DNA from: an uncultured Thermomicrobia bacterium
GTDB taxonomy: Bacteria > Chloroflexota > Chloroflexia > Thermomicrobiales > JALYUS01
Assembly (NCBI GenBank): GCA_937968015.1
Contig: CALBSO010000138.1
Coordinates: forward strand, 1 to 20,748
Direction: 5' to 3'
Length of the DNA: 20,748 nt
Both the position numbers and the translations under genes were made by a program. This document shows, in pieces, positions 6,526 through 12,626 of this stretch; position 1 is the first letter of the stretch; each line of letters starts with the position of its first letter. The notes beneath the pieces were generated by a model. It ran no database searches and was not told the DNA's origin. It worked only from the letters and a program-made list of their open reading frames with translations.

Positions 6526-7044
6526 CTACGTTACCCGCAAGCGTGTTCGTATTTCCGCCGAGCCACCGGTGTTATCGTAAACGCGCAATGTCACAACCCA
6601 CGTCCCTGCTTGCCGTCGCGAGCCGTCAAGCGGTAACGCGCAGGTCGGCACGTTCGTGTCACAGAGCGTGGACGGTGGCTCATTCGGCGGATTGACGAGG
6701 AAGACGTACCGCGTCGGTATGTAGCCTGCCTCGATGCGCGTGCCCGTCGCGCGGAGGGTGACCGTCAGCGGCTTGCCGTTTGTCTGCACGCGGGAGGGGG
6801 TGTCCTGAAAGGCTGGGAAGACGTGCGCGATGGGTGTCGGGATCCCTGCGGCAGGAATGCCCGCCGGCGCGAGACGGGTGACGACGCCGTCGAGGATGAT
6901 AAGTCCCACGAACGCGGCGATCAGCAAGACAAGGATCGCCCGCGTCAATTCGTCGGCCGCGAGGGCACGGAAGGACGGCGGCAGCGTCCGTGCGGGCGGC
7001 GGGCGATTCCAGGAGGCATCGGGTCCACGTTGCGGCGGCGTCAC
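6526..7044 (-). CDS. Single-pass membrane protein with extracytoplasmic beta-rich domain
   Basis: Unknown function. The 172-residue protein has a Pro-rich cytoplasmic N-terminus, one membrane helix (about 35-53, TRAILVLLIAAFVGLIILDGVV) and an outside domain whose alternating hydrophobic pattern (PLTVTLRATGTRIEAG; YVFLVNPPNEPP; GTWVVTLRVYDNTGGSAEIRTRLRV) resembles a PKD/Ig-like beta sandwich. Two cysteines in TLCDTNVPTC could form a disulfide. The start is a GTG at 7044 with GAGGG 4 nt ahead; an ATG 2 nt upstream is out of frame and stops at once. The gene follows the TP-rich lipoprotein by 31 bp, so both are probably co-expressed envelope proteins. Confidence 0.75.
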   Translation of the reverse strand: MTPPQRGPDASWNRPPPARTLPPSFRALAADELTRAILVLLIAAFVGLIILDGVVTRLAPAGIPAAGIPTPIAHVFPAFQDTPSRVQTNGKPLTVTLRATGTRIEAGYIPTRYVFLVNPPNEPPSTLCDTNVPTCALPLDGSRRQAGTWVVTLRVYDNTGGSAEIRTRLRVT

Positions 7045-7075
7045 ATTCCCTCGTTTCTCAGTGGCGGGCTTTCGC

Positions 7076-7690
7076 CTACCCGTTCAACGTCAAACGCAGG
7101 ATACCCGGCCCGTCGCTTGCCGTGAGCGACCAGGCGACGGACGGACGCGCCGCCACGACGACGAGCGCGAAAATCGTATCATCCCGCACAGGCAGCGCGT
7201 AATACCCCCGTAGTGGCGCGACCGCAAGCGGCACTGCCTCGCTCGGCCGGAGCACGAGGTTTGATCCTCGCACGCCGCGTACCGCGATGGTGTACGTGCT
7301 GTCGTCCTGCTCGAACCACGCATCGGCTTGCGGGCCTCCTGCCTGCCCCGGTAGCGGCTCGAATCGGAGCGTCAGCGAGACGCGACCGCCACTCTCGGTC
7401 GCCTCGATCGTATCGAGGACCCAGCCATCGCTCGGTGCGCCGGTCGTCATCTCCGGGGTGCGCGTTGGCAGCGCCGTACGATTGGCGACGAGCGGCGCCG
7501 AGGATGGTGTGCTCGGTACGGCGGTCACGGCGGGCGTCGCCGAACCGGGAAGAACACCAGTCGGAGTGCGAGAGGGAGCAGGGGTATTCGTAGGAGGCAT
7601 TGTCGGCGTGGGTGTGGTCGTGCCGCATGCGGCGAGCACGAAGGCAATGAGGACCACTATCATGATGCCGCGTCGCTTCGGTCGTGTCAT
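7076..7690 (-). CDS. TP-rich lipoprotein of unknown function
   Basis: A secreted, lipid-anchored protein of 204 residues. The signal peptide MTRPKRRGIMIVVLIAFVLA ends in a lipobox, LAAC, with Cys22 as the lipidation site. A Thr/Pro-rich linker (about 24-80, many TPTP-type steps) leads to a C-terminal beta-rich domain (about 85-204) with the strand pattern VLDTIEATESGGRVSLTLRFEP and the ending GPGILRLTLNG. I do not recognise that domain; an AMIN-like fold is possible. The ATG overlaps the previous stop by 4 bp (ATGA), and GGAG lies 5-6 nt upstream. It is therefore translationally coupled to the DUF6886-like gene. Confidence 0.85.
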   Translation of the reverse strand: MTRPKRRGIMIVVLIAFVLAACGTTTPTPTMPPTNTPAPSRTPTGVLPGSATPAVTAVPSTPSSAPLVANRTALPTRTPEMTTGAPSDGWVLDTIEATESGGRVSLTLRFEPLPGQAGGPQADAWFEQDDSTYTIAVRGVRGSNLVLRPSEAVPLAVAPLRGYYALPVRDDTIFALVVVAARPSVAWSLTASDGPGILRLTLNG

Positions 7691-8208
7691 GCGCTCTCCA
7701 TCCAGCCCCGCGCGTTGCGCATCCGAATCAGCGAGAAGTGTAGCGTGGTTTGGATGATCGCGCGCCCGAGCGGCACGAGCGACGGGGTGACTCGCAGTTC
7801 CACCCCCGCATCCGCCAGCGCGGCGAGCAGATCGCCCACCGGCTCGACGCCGAGCGGCACGACCGGCTCCTGGCTGACATGGACGCCGTGGTCATGAATG
7901 TCCGTGAATGTCTCCTCTGGCATCCGGTAGCGAGAGAGTGCGGTCGTGCGCAGCCGTTCCAGCCACGTACTCTCGATAGCAATCACCATTCGGCCCGGCA
8001 CAGTGGCAAACCAGCGGTCGTAATCATCGGGTGTGGTCGTCGGTAACGGCCAGAAGCAGACGCGCGGGCAATCGCGTGGGACGAAGTAGATCGGCGCGTG
8101 CCAGTCGTCAATCGCCCAGACGAGTGGTTCGACCTCCGGCCGTGCCAGCGGCGACCGGGGCATGAATCGCTCGATCGTCGGGTCTTCGCTGAAGTGATAG
8201 AGCGGCAT
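7687..8208 (-). CDS. DUF6886-like protein
   Basis: A 173-residue cytoplasmic protein. The opening MPLYHFSEDPTIERFMPR and the segment PLVWAIDDWHAPIYFVPRDCPRVCFW match, from memory, a family of unknown function now called DUF6886. That pattern (HxSEdP near the start, VWAID and FPRDCPR) suggests a conserved pocket, but no reaction is known. The open frame extends to 8289, yet homology begins at the ATG at 8208, which has GGGAG 4 nt upstream. It lies 43 bp after the importer permease and overlaps the next gene by ATGA. Confidence 0.82.
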   Translation of the reverse strand: MPLYHFSEDPTIERFMPRSPLARPEVEPLVWAIDDWHAPIYFVPRDCPRVCFWPLPTTTPDDYDRWFATVPGRMVIAIESTWLERLRTTALSRYRMPEETFTDIHDHGVHVSQEPVVPLGVEPVGDLLAALADAGVELRVTPSLVPLGRAIIQTTLHFSLIRMRNARGWMESA

Positions 8209-8251
8209 TAGACTCCCACCAGTCGGCATACGCGCACAGATATGGGTTTGC

Positions 8252-9097
8252 TTACGTCCCTCGTCGGTACGGCAACAGCCGCCGTTCAATCTCGTCCATG
8301 AGAAAGTTGAGGAGGACGCCGAGGAGGGCAGCGGCGATCAGGCCCGCATACATCTGCTCGATGTCGAGGATTTGCCACGAGAGCCAGATGCGCGTGCCGA
8401 TTCCATGGCCGCCGGGGATGACGAACTCGCTGCCGACCGCGACGATCAGCGAGAAGCCGAGCGCGAGACGCGCACCGGTCAGGACGAGGGGCAGCGCACC
8501 GGGCAGGGCGACGGTGCGGATCACCTGCCACCGGCTTGCGCCGAAGGCGTGCGCGACATCGAGGTGCAGCCGGTCAATCGCCAGCACGCCCGCCATCGCA
8601 TTCAAGAGGACGAAGAAGAAACTGCTCGCGACGATCATTGCCACCTTGCTCTGCTCACCTAAGCCGAAGATGACGAGGAAGAGCGGCAAAATGGCGATCT
8701 TCGGGATCGCGTAGATCAGCGACGTGATTGGCAGCAGCACAGCCCGAAGCGTCCCGGACAGCCCCATCAGGAGGCCGACGGCAGCGGCGGGGATGAAGCC
8801 GAGCACGAAGCCGACCACAACGCGGCGCGTCGTCGCCAGCATATCGAGCGGCAACTCGCCGGAAAGCGTGAGCCGTTTCAACGCGCCGAGGATCGCTGTC
8901 GGCGGCGGGAAAAAGATCGCATTGAGCAGCCCGGACCGCGCCGCGATCTCCCATAACAGGAGCAGAAACAACGGCGACAGGAATGCGAGCCATCGCTCGC
9001 GACGAGGACTAAGGGGTAAGGATTGAGGACGAAGACGGATCCCTTGTCGAATCTCGCGCTCCGTTGACTCCGCTGCGATCATAGTCCGGTCTTTCAT
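8252..9097 (-). CDS. ABC importer permease, SsuC/TauC type
   Basis: The membrane-spanning subunit of the importer encoded with the neighbouring ATPase and binding protein. Its 281 residues contain six or so hydrophobic segments (for example about 36-53, 93-112, 117-145, 152-172, 210-225, 251-266). The ATPase-contacting loop AHAFGASRWQVIRTVALPG is at about 182-200, the standard position for the BPD_transp_1 family. The N-terminal ~35 residues before the first helix are unusual. Residues 23-32 (RPQSLPLSPR) are read from a run of 7-bp repeats, and the start codon itself lies in another heptad array that also provides the GAGGA ribosome site 6 nt upstream. An ATG at 9082 is an alternative start but lacks a site at proper distance. 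Confidence 0.93.
   Translation of the reverse strand: MKDRTMIAAESTEREIRQGIRLRPQSLPLSPRRERWLAFLSPLFLLLLWEIAARSGLLNAIFFPPPTAILGALKRLTLSGELPLDMLATTRRVVVGFVLGFIPAAAVGLLMGLSGTLRAVLLPITSLIYAIPKIAILPLFLVIFGLGEQSKVAMIVASSFFFVLLNAMAGVLAIDRLHLDVAHAFGASRWQVIRTVALPGALPLVLTGARLALGFSLIVAVGSEFVIPGGHGIGTRIWLSWQILDIEQMYAGLIAAALLGVLLNFLMDEIERRLLPYRRGT
9003..9030. repeat. Heptad array inside the permease 5' coding region
   Basis: Four tandem 7-bp units on the plus strand: CGAGGAC, TAAGGGG, TAAGGAT, TGAGGAC. Read on the coding (minus) strand they are GTCCTCA-like and contain no stop in any frame. They form the inverted partner of the array at 9093-9141. Confidence 0.8.
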
Positions 9098-9141
9098 CCT
9101 TCGTCCTCAGTCCTCAGTCCTCAGTCCTTAGTCCTTGTTCC
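9093..9141. repeat. Seven-unit heptad array spanning the ATPase stop and permease start
   Basis: Seven contiguous 7-bp units with consensus TCAGTCC on the plus strand: TTCATCC, TTCGTCC, TCAGTCC three times, TTAGTCC, TTGTTCC. On the minus strand the units read GGACTGA. They encode the last residues of the ATPase (LEQGLRTED), its TGA stop, the GAGGA ribosome site and the ATG of the permease. Confidence 0.9.
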
Positions 9142-9935
9142 AGCACGTTCCAGATGCGGGTCGCGGTGGCACGGAAGGCGATGCCCTCGCGATCGGCGTA
9201 GCGGGTGCGCGGTCGCGGGAGATCAATCGGCAGGTCGAGGATGATCCGGCCCGGCCGCGCGCTCATCACGCAGACGCGGTCGCCCATCGCCACCGCCTCA
9301 TCCACGCTATGCGTGACGAAGAGGACGGTTGTGTCGCTCCCCTGCCAGAGCGCGACGAGCTGCTCCTGCATGAGGATGCGCGTTTGCTCATCCAAACTGC
9401 CGAATGGCTCGTCCATCAGCAGCACATCGGGATTCACGGCGAGGGCACGGGCGATGTTGACGCGCTGCTGCATGCCACCGGAGAGGGTGTGTGGGTAGGC
9501 GCGAGCGAACCGCTCCAGCCCAACGCGGCGCAATTGCTCAATCGCGATCTCCCGCCGCCGCGCTGTCGGCATGCCCGCCAGTTGCAGCCCGTATGCCACA
9601 TTGTCCACCGCCGTCAGCCAGGGAAAGAGCGACTGCCCCTGAAAGACCGTCGCCACCCGCCCGGCGAGATACGCCGTTCCGCCCGTTGGCCGCGCCAGCC
9701 CCGCGAGGATGCGCAGGAGCGACGTTTTCCCGCACCCACTCGGCCCGACGAGGCAGACAAACTCCCCCGGCCGCACCGCAAGATTGACAGACGCCAGCGC
9801 GGGCACGGCGCCGAATTGTTGGGAGCAATGAGCGATGAGCAATGAGCAATGAGGATCGTGTCCAGAGCGTAAAGGAGGCGAGGGCGGTTCGTGAACCACC
9901 TCTACGGATGCTGGTTCCACCCACTCATTGCTCAT
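9114..9935 (-). CDS. ABC importer ATPase, SsuB/TauB type, with repeat-derived N-terminus
   Basis: The energy-coupling subunit of the importer, 273 residues. Walker A is GPSGCGKTS (64-72), the Q-loop is VFQ (Gln99), the signature is LSGGMQQR (151-158), Walker B is VLLMDEP (171-177) and the H-loop His is 209. The ATG overlaps the stop of the binding-protein gene by 4 bp. The N-terminus is odd. Family members begin with a strand such as 'IELRNVSKxFG', whereas here residues 1-40 are made of repeat DNA: MSNEW from one heptad arm, VVHEP from a GGTTCACGAACC palindrome, and HCSLLIAHCS (29-38) from four heptads that stand in for the first strand. The stretch between Walker A and the Q-loop is also shorter than I would expect. 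The substrate is undetermined. Confidence 0.93.
   Translation of the reverse strand: MSNEWVEPASVEVVHEPPSPPLRSGHDPHCSLLIAHCSQQFGAVPALASVNLAVRPGEFVCLVGPSGCGKTSLLRILAGLARPTGGTAYLAGRVATVFQGQSLFPWLTAVDNVAYGLQLAGMPTARRREIAIEQLRRVGLERFARAYPHTLSGGMQQRVNIARALAVNPDVLLMDEPFGSLDEQTRILMQEQLVALWQGSDTTVLFVTHSVDEAVAMGDRVCVMSARPGRIILDLPIDLPRPRTRYADREGIAFRATATRIWNVLEQGLRTED
9823..9850. repeat. Heptad array translated in the ATPase N-terminus
   Basis: Four tandem units on the plus strand: GAGCAAT, GAGCGAT, GAGCAAT, GAGCAAT. On the coding strand they read CTCATTG-like, which is stop-free in all frames and gives the 7-residue period LIAHCSL. They are the inverted partner of the arm at 9921-9937. Confidence 0.85.
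9886..9897. repeat. Palindrome GGTTCGTGAACC inside the ATPase N-terminal region
   Basis: A perfect 5-bp-arm palindrome, with flanks that extend the pairing after one mismatch (GGC / ACC). The same core in reverse orientation is at 2820-2831. It sits between the two heptad arms, so the whole 9823-9937 segment looks like a composite repeat. Confidence 0.6.
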
Positions 9936-9937
9936 CG
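9921..9937. repeat. Heptad arm spanning the binding-protein stop and ATPase start
   Basis: Contains CCACTCATTGCTC (9921-9933), identical to 5618-5630, and the units CTCATTG and CTCATCG. On the coding strand the overlapping ATGA here is both the stop of the binding protein and the start of the ATPase. Confidence 0.8.
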
Positions 9938-10948
9938 CTTGTACGTGCCCAACTTCTTCACGGCGGCGGCGGCGAAGGAGGTGTCAATCTCTTTACTCAT
10001 GTCGAGTGGGTCTTTGTAGGTTAGGCCGCCGCGCGCGAAGTAGAACTGCTGCATCGTCTGGAGGTCGTCTATTTTGAACTGGCCGTTCGGGTCAAAGGTC
10101 GGGGCATTGGAGCGTTTGGCGACCTCGGCAGGCACTTTCGTGTATTTCTCGACGATCGTCGCGATCTCATCGGTTTTGAAGGCATTGCCTTGTAAGTCGC
10201 GGCACGCTTTGATGTAGGCATTCATAAAGCCCTGCGCCGCGCCTTTCTTCTGCGCGGCGAACTTCGTATTGTAGAGCACAATCGTCGGGAAGAAGCCGCT
10301 GATGAAGTCATCCGAGAGCACCTGAATTTGCCCCTTATCCTTCGCTTGCGTGACGAGCGGCTCGCCAAGCATCGCGGCGCTGATCGCGCCATTTTCCAGA
10401 GCGGCGGGGACATCCGGGAAGGCGACGGTCTCCACCTGCACATCGGTCAGTTTCAGGCCGCCCTTGTCGAGGGCGCGCGCCAGCCAGTACTCGGTCGCGG
10501 AACCGGCGGCGTTAATCGCGACTTTCTTGCCCTTGAGGTCCGCGACGTTCTTGATCTGGCCGCTGTCGTACGCCTTCTTGCTCACAACCAGCGGCGTCGT
10601 TACCGGCGGCGTCTCGCTATGCAACGGGGCGACGACGGTGATGCCGATCTTCTTCGCCAGCGCGTTGAACGTGGCGACTCCCAACCCGCCAAGCCCAACA
10701 TCGAAGTTACCCGTCGCGGTCTGCGTGATGACGTCCGTCCCGCCGGCCAGCGGGGCGAGAGTGAGGTCGAGATTCTCCGCCTTGAAATATCCCTTCTCGA
10801 TGCCGACATAAAGGGGGGCGTCAATCATGACGGGGATATAGCCGACGGTCAGTTTCGTCGGTGTATCGGCAGATTTGCTGCCGCCGCACGCCGTGAGAAC
10901 CAGCGTGACCGCCAGTATGCTGACAAGGAAACCCGGCATCCGACGCAT
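9932..10948 (-). CDS. ABC importer substrate-binding lipoprotein, NMT1/THI5-like (SsuA family)
   Basis: Captures a small solute outside the cell and delivers it to the permease encoded downstream. It has 338 residues. The signal peptide ends with lipobox LTAC (Cys21), so the protein is membrane-tethered. The mature part shows the family pattern: LTVGYIPVMIDAPLYVGIEKGYFKAENLDLTLAPLAGG near the start, a GNFDVGLGGLG segment, DLKGKKVAINAAGSATEYWLARAL at the hinge, and AALENGAISAAMLGEPLV. Family members bind sulfonates, taurine, nitrate, or thiamine and riboflavin precursors, and nothing visible separates these. The ATG at 10948 has AGGAG about 9 nt upstream. The gene heads the seven-gene cluster and is preceded by a promoter candidate. 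Confidence 0.93.
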   Translation of the reverse strand: MRRMPGFLVSILAVTLVLTACGGSKSADTPTKLTVGYIPVMIDAPLYVGIEKGYFKAENLDLTLAPLAGGTDVITQTATGNFDVGLGGLGVATFNALAKKIGITVVAPLHSETPPVTTPLVVSKKAYDSGQIKNVADLKGKKVAINAAGSATEYWLARALDKGGLKLTDVQVETVAFPDVPAALENGAISAAMLGEPLVTQAKDKGQIQVLSDDFISGFFPTIVLYNTKFAAQKKGAAQGFMNAYIKACRDLQGNAFKTDEIATIVEKYTKVPAEVAKRSNAPTFDPNGQFKIDDLQTMQQFYFARGGLTYKDPLDMSKEIDTSFAAAAVKKLGTYKR

Positions 10949-11002
10949 CTTCCATCACTCCTGCTACACTGCATAGGGAAGCCTCGTTGCTTCCTCATCC
11001 TA

Positions 11003-11030
11003 AGTATACTCCCCCGCCGCGAAATTCAGA
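11003..11030 (-). promoter_or_regulatory. Probable promoter of the importer operon
   Basis: The minus strand has TATACT (11008-11003) preceded after 16 nt by TCTGAA (11030-11025), or after 15 nt by CTGAAT. The -10 hexamer is strong and the -35 is weak. It lies about 55 nt upstream of the binding-protein start, with a small hairpin in between. Confidence 0.45.
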
Positions 11031-11189
11031 TGGTTTCCCGGCGTGCAGAGACAAAGACGTACTACGTTGGGCGTTCCCGCCCTTCACGATGGCAACGGCA
11101 ATGGAAAGCGGACGGAGGAGCGGCAGGTTGGTCCCACCGTGTCACGACAGTGATGACATGAGGCGTAGGTACGAGGGAGAGGCGGAGCG

Positions 11190-11247
11190 GCGCTGGAGCG
11201 AGTCGGCCATCCGGTCTTCGGCCGGTTGCTTCACTTTGCTCCAGCGC
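11190..11247 (-). terminator. Inverted repeat downstream of the L,D-transpeptidase gene
   Basis: A perfect 10-bp pair, GCGCTGGAGC (11190-11199) and GCTCCAGCGC (11238-11247), encloses a second pair CGGCC / GGCCG (11204-11208 and 11220-11224). It begins 11 nt beyond the stop codon on the minus strand. No T-tract follows, so it may be a factor-dependent end or an RNA-stabilising structure. Confidence 0.5.
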
Positions 11248-11258
11248 ATCGGGATCCG

Positions 11259-12365
11259 TTAGTTGTGGACGACGACGCGTGTGCCGAGCGGCGCCCAATC
11301 GAAGAGCATCTTTGCGCCGTCAATCGAGACGTTCACGCAGCCGTGGCTCATCACATGACCAAAGTTGCTGTGCCAGTATGTTCCATGGATCGCATAGCCG
11401 CCATCGAGGAAGTACATGACCGAGGGTACGTCCGGCAGGTTGTAGTAATCTGCGTCCCCCGCCTTGCCCCCCGTCATATCGTCTTTCACGAGTTTCGTGT
11501 AGATGCGGTACTCTCCCGGCGGTGTCGGGTCCGCCGGTATCCCGGTGCTGACGAGCGTCGTGAAGACAGTGCTATTGCCGATATGCGCGTAGAGCGTCTG
11601 CTGCGAGAGGTTCACTTCGATCCACTTCTGGAAGATATTCGGCGTCCACTCGACGAGATTGCCCTGATCGCGCGCATTCATGTTCGCCTTGATTGCCTGC
11701 GCGCTCGCCTTGCCCATCAGGCCGATCAGCACGCTGCCGTCCTTGACTTCCGGGTGCCACTCGAAGCGCGCGCGCTCGAAATACTGCACCGTGTAGGTGT
11801 TGCCGTCGTCGGCATTGCGCTCCGTGAACTCCTGCGAGAGAGGATAGCCGTAGATCGGCAGACCGCCGTTCGCCTGCCAGTAGAGGCGGAATCCGTTGGC
11901 AAGTGTGTGCTGGGTCTCCGGGAAGTAGAGCGCACCGTTATCGTTCAATTCCTTCTTCGTACTCTCGGAAACACCCTGGAAGGGATGGTCGGTGCGGTTC
12001 CCCGCCAACTCGCGCCCGAGTTGGCCGAGCAGCACTTCATATTGCGTCCCGGCGTTCTCCGGGTGGTATTCCATCCGCACCCGCTCGAAGTATTGCACGG
12101 TGATCTGCTTGCCTGTGTTGTCCCGAATAGATGTCTCTTCCGTGACGGGGAAGCCAAAGCGCGTCAGCCCGCCGTTGCTCGTCCAATACTTCAAGAACGC
12201 CCCGCCGACCGCGTGATGCGTCTGCGGATAATAGAGAACCGTCGGCGCGTCAGGCGCGACATTCGGGATCGCATCAGCGGCGGCGACACTCGCCCCCGTG
12301 CTGCCGACAAATGCAAACAGGCTGATGGCGACTGCCAGCAGCGTAACGTGACGCATGTACCGCAT
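11259..12365 (-). CDS. Secreted L,D-transpeptidase (YkuD) with duplicated N-terminal repeat
   Basis: A cell-wall enzyme that would form L,D cross-links in peptidoglycan or attach proteins. The chosen start at 12365 gives 368 residues. A signal peptide covers 1-30, with the cut near VAAADA. Two related repeats of about 75 residues follow (about 44-120 and 146-220). Each has a pattern such as YFPETQHTLANGFRLYW then NGG, GYPLSQE, QYFERARFEWHPE and an LG ending, and probably binds the wall. The YkuD domain occupies about 245-368, with His327 in HGTYWH and the catalytic Cys343 in SHGCVN. The frame continues to 12458, but AAGGGG about 9 nt before the ATG at 12365 and the signal peptide position support the shorter form. 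It shares a divergent promoter region with the aldolase-like gene. Confidence 0.93.
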   Translation of the reverse strand: MRYMRHVTLLAVAISLFAFVGSTGASVAAADAIPNVAPDAPTVLYYPQTHHAVGGAFLKYWTSNGGLTRFGFPVTEETSIRDNTGKQITVQYFERVRMEYHPENAGTQYEVLLGQLGRELAGNRTDHPFQGVSESTKKELNDNGALYFPETQHTLANGFRLYWQANGGLPIYGYPLSQEFTERNADDGNTYTVQYFERARFEWHPEVKDGSVLIGLMGKASAQAIKANMNARDQGNLVEWTPNIFQKWIEVNLSQQTLYAHIGNSTVFTTLVSTGIPADPTPPGEYRIYTKLVKDDMTGGKAGDADYYNLPDVPSVMYFLDGGYAIHGTYWHSNFGHVMSHGCVNVSIDGAKMLFDWAPLGTRVVVHN

Positions 12366-12468
12366 GGACTCGTACCCCTTCTGCATGACCCTGGGACCCG
12401 AAACCGCACCTACCGAGAGCCCATGATGCGCAACGATCGAAAACCCACGTCTCCGCATTCAATCCGTC

Positions 12469-12503
12469 ATCGTAGCAGACGCCGCAACCGCCAGTGCTAC
12501 AAT
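12469..12503. promoter_or_regulatory. Symmetric divergent extended -10 promoters
   Basis: TGCTACAAT on the plus strand (12495-12503) and TGCTACGAT on the minus strand (12477-12469) are extended -10 elements (TG-N-TANNNT) facing outward. They form an almost perfect 9-bp inverted repeat. One would serve the aldolase-like gene and the other the L,D-transpeptidase. Where each -35 should be, the other promoter's -10 element is found. Confidence 0.45.
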
Positions 12504-12626
12504 GCCATCGGTTTCTCGCTCCACCCGAATAATCGGGCGCGACAACCGCATACCAGTAGGACGATCAACCCCTTCAATGGTTCCATATCCGCGCCTGAGC
12601 GTTCCACCCGGACGGAGGAAACACCC

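Larger units (their letters stand above)
10949..11258. other. Intergenic region between importer operon and L,D-transpeptidase
   Basis: About 310 bp without a credible gene. It holds a promoter candidate for the importer operon, a 6-bp hairpin in the leader (GGAAGC / GCTTCC, 10977-10994), a 5-bp hairpin GGGCG / CGCCC (11069-11082) and the long inverted repeat after the L,D-transpeptidase stop. I looked for a TPP-type riboswitch core, because some NMT1-like importers have one, and did not find it. Confidence 0.6.

Noticed and set aside
10949..11258. TPP or other riboswitch ahead of the NMT1-like binding protein
   Set aside because: No conserved TPP core was found; only small hairpins and a promoter-like sequence are visible.
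10987..11262. 91-codon plus-strand ORF in the gap before the L,D-transpeptidase gene
   Set aside because: No ribosome site, biased composition, overlaps the promoter candidate and the inverted repeat.
11226..12626. Long plus-strand extension in frame with the aldolase-like gene
   Set aside because: Antisense to the L,D-transpeptidase, with no recognisable domain. A GTG with perfect GGAGG spacing marks the real start at 12627.
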